Source of the DNA: Algoriphagus terrigena DSM 22685
Lineage (GTDB): Bacteria > Bacteroidota > Bacteroidia > Cytophagales > Cyclobacteriaceae
Length of the DNA: 64,000 bases
Assembly: GCF_000429445.1 (NCBI RefSeq)
Contig: NZ_AUBW01000021.1
Span: 1 to 64,000, forward strand
Reading direction: 5' to 3'
The notes beneath the pieces are model-generated. The model was given only the letters and a program-made list of their open reading frames with translations. It did no database searches and was not told the DNA's origin. How positions within the stretch are numbered: position 1 is the stretch's first letter; each line of letters opens with the position of its first letter. Below are positions 61,979-64,000 of this stretch, piece by piece. A program made the position numbers and the translations under genes.

Positions 61979-63248
61979 CAATCAAATTTTTCATCTGTTC
62001 GAAGCGACTGAATTTGCCAATTTTTTCCTGCGATTTCACTTTCATTTCTTCGACTAGTTCAGGGAGCATATATAAAGCTTGTAGTCGATTGATCTGGAGT
62101 ACTCCTTCACTGACATCGTTGGCGACAAACCCAATACCCGCCTCCATGACCATGGATTCCATGACATCTCCGTCACTTGGGCATAGGAGAATGGGTTTTC
62201 CCAAGGCCAAGTATTCATATAATTTGGAGGAAGGAATTCCCTTCATCTTCCCATAGGCCATGCCGAGCAATACGTGGGCTTTGCGAAGTCTTTGGATCGC
62301 CTCCTGTCGTGGGAATCGGGCCGTCACTTCCACCCAAGGAGTCAAATGCTTCGGTACCAGGGACTCAATTCTCACCTTCTCTTTCGGATCAAATCCGGCT
62401 CCCAAAAAGACGAGCCGAAAGGGACTTCCCGCTTCATTACAACGATTCAATACTTCGATGATAAAACTCAATTCCTGAGACGGATAAAGCACGCCACTGT
62501 AAATGACAGTGAATTGACGATACAACGCCACTTCCGTCAAGTCAAGAAGTGATTCTTCAAATCCATTTTGAATTGTGATTCCCGGTTTCCTGAGGAAATC
62601 GCAAATCCTTTTAGTATATGGATCAGATACTGAAATGATCGAATCCGCCGTTCCGACCCATTTTTCTTCATACTTGGACTCAATTTTTGCCACCCATTTT
62701 CGAATGCTGCCTCCCCCCTTTTCCATCTGTAGTTCATTGGTGCTCCAATCGTCCCGATAGTCCGCAATCCAAGAAATCCCAAATATTCTACGAAGACTAT
62801 AACCTAACCTAAACAGGTAAAAAGGCGCTCCTGAAATCAACATTTTTTCAGGATTTTCTTTTTGAATAAGTTTATGGAGATGCGGTAAAAAATTGGAATA
62901 GGAAGTGAAAGCAAGAGTGAATTGCGCCATCATTACATCCAGTAACTTGGTCAACAAAAAAAAGGGCCGAAGTTTACCTTCCCCAAATTTTCTGAAAGAC
63001 CTGTCCAGGATTCCGGGCTTGAATGGTAGGTAATGAACCTCGAAATTGGGGAATTTTTGGACTTCTATCTCCTTCTCAAATGGCACTTTAGTGTCTAAAT
63101 GAGTCTTGAGATCCTTGTTCCAAGCTCGGGTGACAACGATGGGATAGTATCCAAACCGGTGAAAATTCTCAGCCCAAAAAGTAATCCGCTGTGCCGGTGT
63201 AAGGGTACAGGGGGAAAAATAAAAAGATACTAGAATGATCTTTTTCAA
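61965..63248 (-). CDS. Family 4-like glycosyltransferase
   Basis: A 427-residue GT-B enzyme starting at TTG; an in-frame stop lies three codons upstream. KKIILVSFYFSPCTLTPAQR is the N-terminal loop, WIADYRDDWSTNELQMEKGG and ADSIISVSDPYTKRICDFLR fit a WbuB-related subgroup, and KGIPSSKLYEYLALGKPILL is the donor site. It overlaps wzy copy 2 by 14 bases and follows the partial gene at the right edge by 6 bases. Confidence 0.82.
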   Translation of the reverse strand: MKKIILVSFYFSPCTLTPAQRITFWAENFHRFGYYPIVVTRAWNKDLKTHLDTKVPFEKEIEVQKFPNFEVHYLPFKPGILDRSFRKFGEGKLRPFFLLTKLLDVMMAQFTLAFTSYSNFLPHLHKLIQKENPEKMLISGAPFYLFRLGYSLRRIFGISWIADYRDDWSTNELQMEKGGGSIRKWVAKIESKYEEKWVGTADSIISVSDPYTKRICDFLRKPGITIQNGFEESLLDLTEVALYRQFTVIYSGVLYPSQELSFIIEVLNRCNEAGSPFRLVFLGAGFDPKEKVRIESLVPKHLTPWVEVTARFPRQEAIQRLRKAHVLLGMAYGKMKGIPSSKLYEYLALGKPILLCPSDGDVMESMVMEAGIGFVANDVSEGVLQINRLQALYMLPELVEEMKVKSQEKIGKFSRFEQMKNLIDVLK

Positions 63249-63254
63249 TGCCGA

Positions 63255-64000
63255 TTAATTGGCTGAATCAGCAGCGCTGATTTGTAATAGATTTAAGTCA
63301 TGAAGAAGATTTTTCATCACATTTTCATTTTGATGATTGGAATATTTCCAGGCTACTTCGTGCGATTTAGCTTTCATCCTTTGAATCTCTTCTTTGGAAA
63401 GCTTATTTAAAACCTGGGCCATTTCCTTCTCTTCGAATGATTTGGTTACGATCCCATTTTGTTCGACTTCCACAATTTTTTTCATTTCAGGAGATGGGCC
63501 AATGGCAATTGCCAGTCTTGCTTGGATAAACTCAAAAAATTTATTGGGGAGGGCATTTGCATAATTGAAATTGACTGGCTCCAAAATGAAAAGGCCTATA
63601 TCGAATCTATTGATAAATGCCGAAATCTCCTGGGTGGGTACTGGATCCAAAAACTCAATTTTTTTGCCTTGGGCCATTTCCTTCAGTTGTCTTAAATAAG
63701 CAGAATTTGAAGGTACCAGCATCAATTTCAATTCAAAACGGATATCCAGATGATCAACCAGATTAATCATTTTTTCAATTTTTCTACTTCTATTGGCGAT
63801 ACCGTGATGAATGATTTGAATTTTCTCCTTTTCAGGGCTAGGCATTAAATCGTCTTTAAAATCTGGGGTATTCAAAATTAGATGAGCCTCGACACCGTAT
63901 TCCTTGGCATAATCCTGGGCAATGCCGTCACATACTGTTATAAATCTATCTGCTTTTGGTATGTAATTTTCACAGACAAAATTTACAAATCGTTTGTGAA
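63255..64000 (-). CDS. Family 4-like glycosyltransferase, N-terminus outside the window
   Basis: The frame is open through the right edge: residues before the first in-window start-like codon read KADRFITVCDGIAQDYAKEYG, a typical end of the N-terminal GT-B domain. The true start is therefore to the right of 64000. EKIQIIHHGIANRSRKIEKM opens the second domain, and YANALPNKFFEFIQARLAIA is the donor site, again in the style of the gene at 61965. About 248 residues are visible. Confidence 0.82.
   Translation of the reverse strand, partial: HKRFVNFVCENYIPKADRFITVCDGIAQDYAKEYGVEAHLILNTPDFKDDLMPSPEKEKIQIIHHGIANRSRKIEKMINLVDHLDIRFELKLMLVPSNSAYLRQLKEMAQGKKIEFLDPVPTQEISAFINRFDIGLFILEPVNFNYANALPNKFFEFIQARLAIAIGPSPEMKKIVEVEQNGIVTKSFEEKEMAQVLNKLSKEEIQRMKAKSHEVAWKYSNHQNENVMKNLLHDLNLLQISAADSAN

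Overview
The window reads as a chromosomal piece of a Bacteroidetes bacterium, most likely of the Cytophagales/Cyclobacteriaceae type. The basis for this is a 2,326-residue surface protein with SprB-like repeats, a PKD domain and a gliding-motility/type IX secretion C-terminal domain. Weak Shine-Dalgarno signals, a TTTG...TTACTTTG promoter, several TTG starts, and intergenic word-like repeats of the kind often seen in this group also fit. The species cannot be named from the sequence. No tRNA, rRNA, CRISPR array or prophage was seen. Every convincing gene except the IS fragment at the left edge lies on the minus strand.

Layout. (1) 1-305: the 3' end of an IS3-family transposase. (2) 306-1776: a gene-free stretch with degenerate repeats, a 26-bp perfect palindrome, several hairpins and a forward terminator. 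(3) 1777-6122: a tight four-gene operon of exported proteins (lipoprotein, two secreted proteins, LRR protein) with its own terminator and a good promoter candidate. It is bracketed by two copies of a dispersed repeat and by two related palindromes. (4) 6976-7935: a WecA/WbpL-type initiating sugar-phosphate transferase. (5) 8217-9884: a protein with a probable beta-helix and no known function. (6) 10388-64000: a very large minus-strand exopolysaccharide/capsule locus that runs off the right edge.

Inside the polysaccharide locus, transcription runs from right to left. The order is: glycosyltransferases, one Wzy, a GH123-like protein and Wzi (55-64 kb); rmlA-rmlC-rmlD (52.5-54.8 kb); a UDP-sugar dehydrogenase (50.7 kb); the Wza-like and Wzc-like export pair and a PglK-like ABC flippase (45.5-50.6 kb); an FdtB-like aminotransferase and a long run of glycosyltransferases with a second Wzy and a CapK-like enzyme (33.8-45.5 kb); WbuB-like and WbpV-like genes, an AsnB-like amidotransferase, two FdtA-like ketoisomerases, an FkbM methyltransferase and a hexapeptide acetyltransferase (26.7-33.8 kb); the giant adhesin directly joined to neuB-neuC-neuA and a second AsnB (13.9-25.4 kb); and finally three A+T-rich glycosyltransferase genes (10.4-13.8 kb).

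How the genes may work together (inference). The WecA-like enzyme and the WbpV/WbuB-like pair would start a lipid-linked repeat unit with a 6-deoxy-HexNAc. RmlA/C/D supply dTDP-rhamnose, and FdtA/B/C-like enzymes supply a dTDP-3-acetamido-3,6-dideoxyhexose. The UDP-sugar dehydrogenase supplies a HexNAc uronate that the AsnB-like enzymes may amidate. NeuC/B/A supply a CMP-nonulosonate, most simply CMP-Neu5Ac. The ABC flippase, two Wzy polymerases, Wzc, Wza and Wzi would move, polymerise, export and anchor the product. RmlB, a WbpM-type dehydratase, a classical Wzx and a Wzb-type phosphatase are not in the window.
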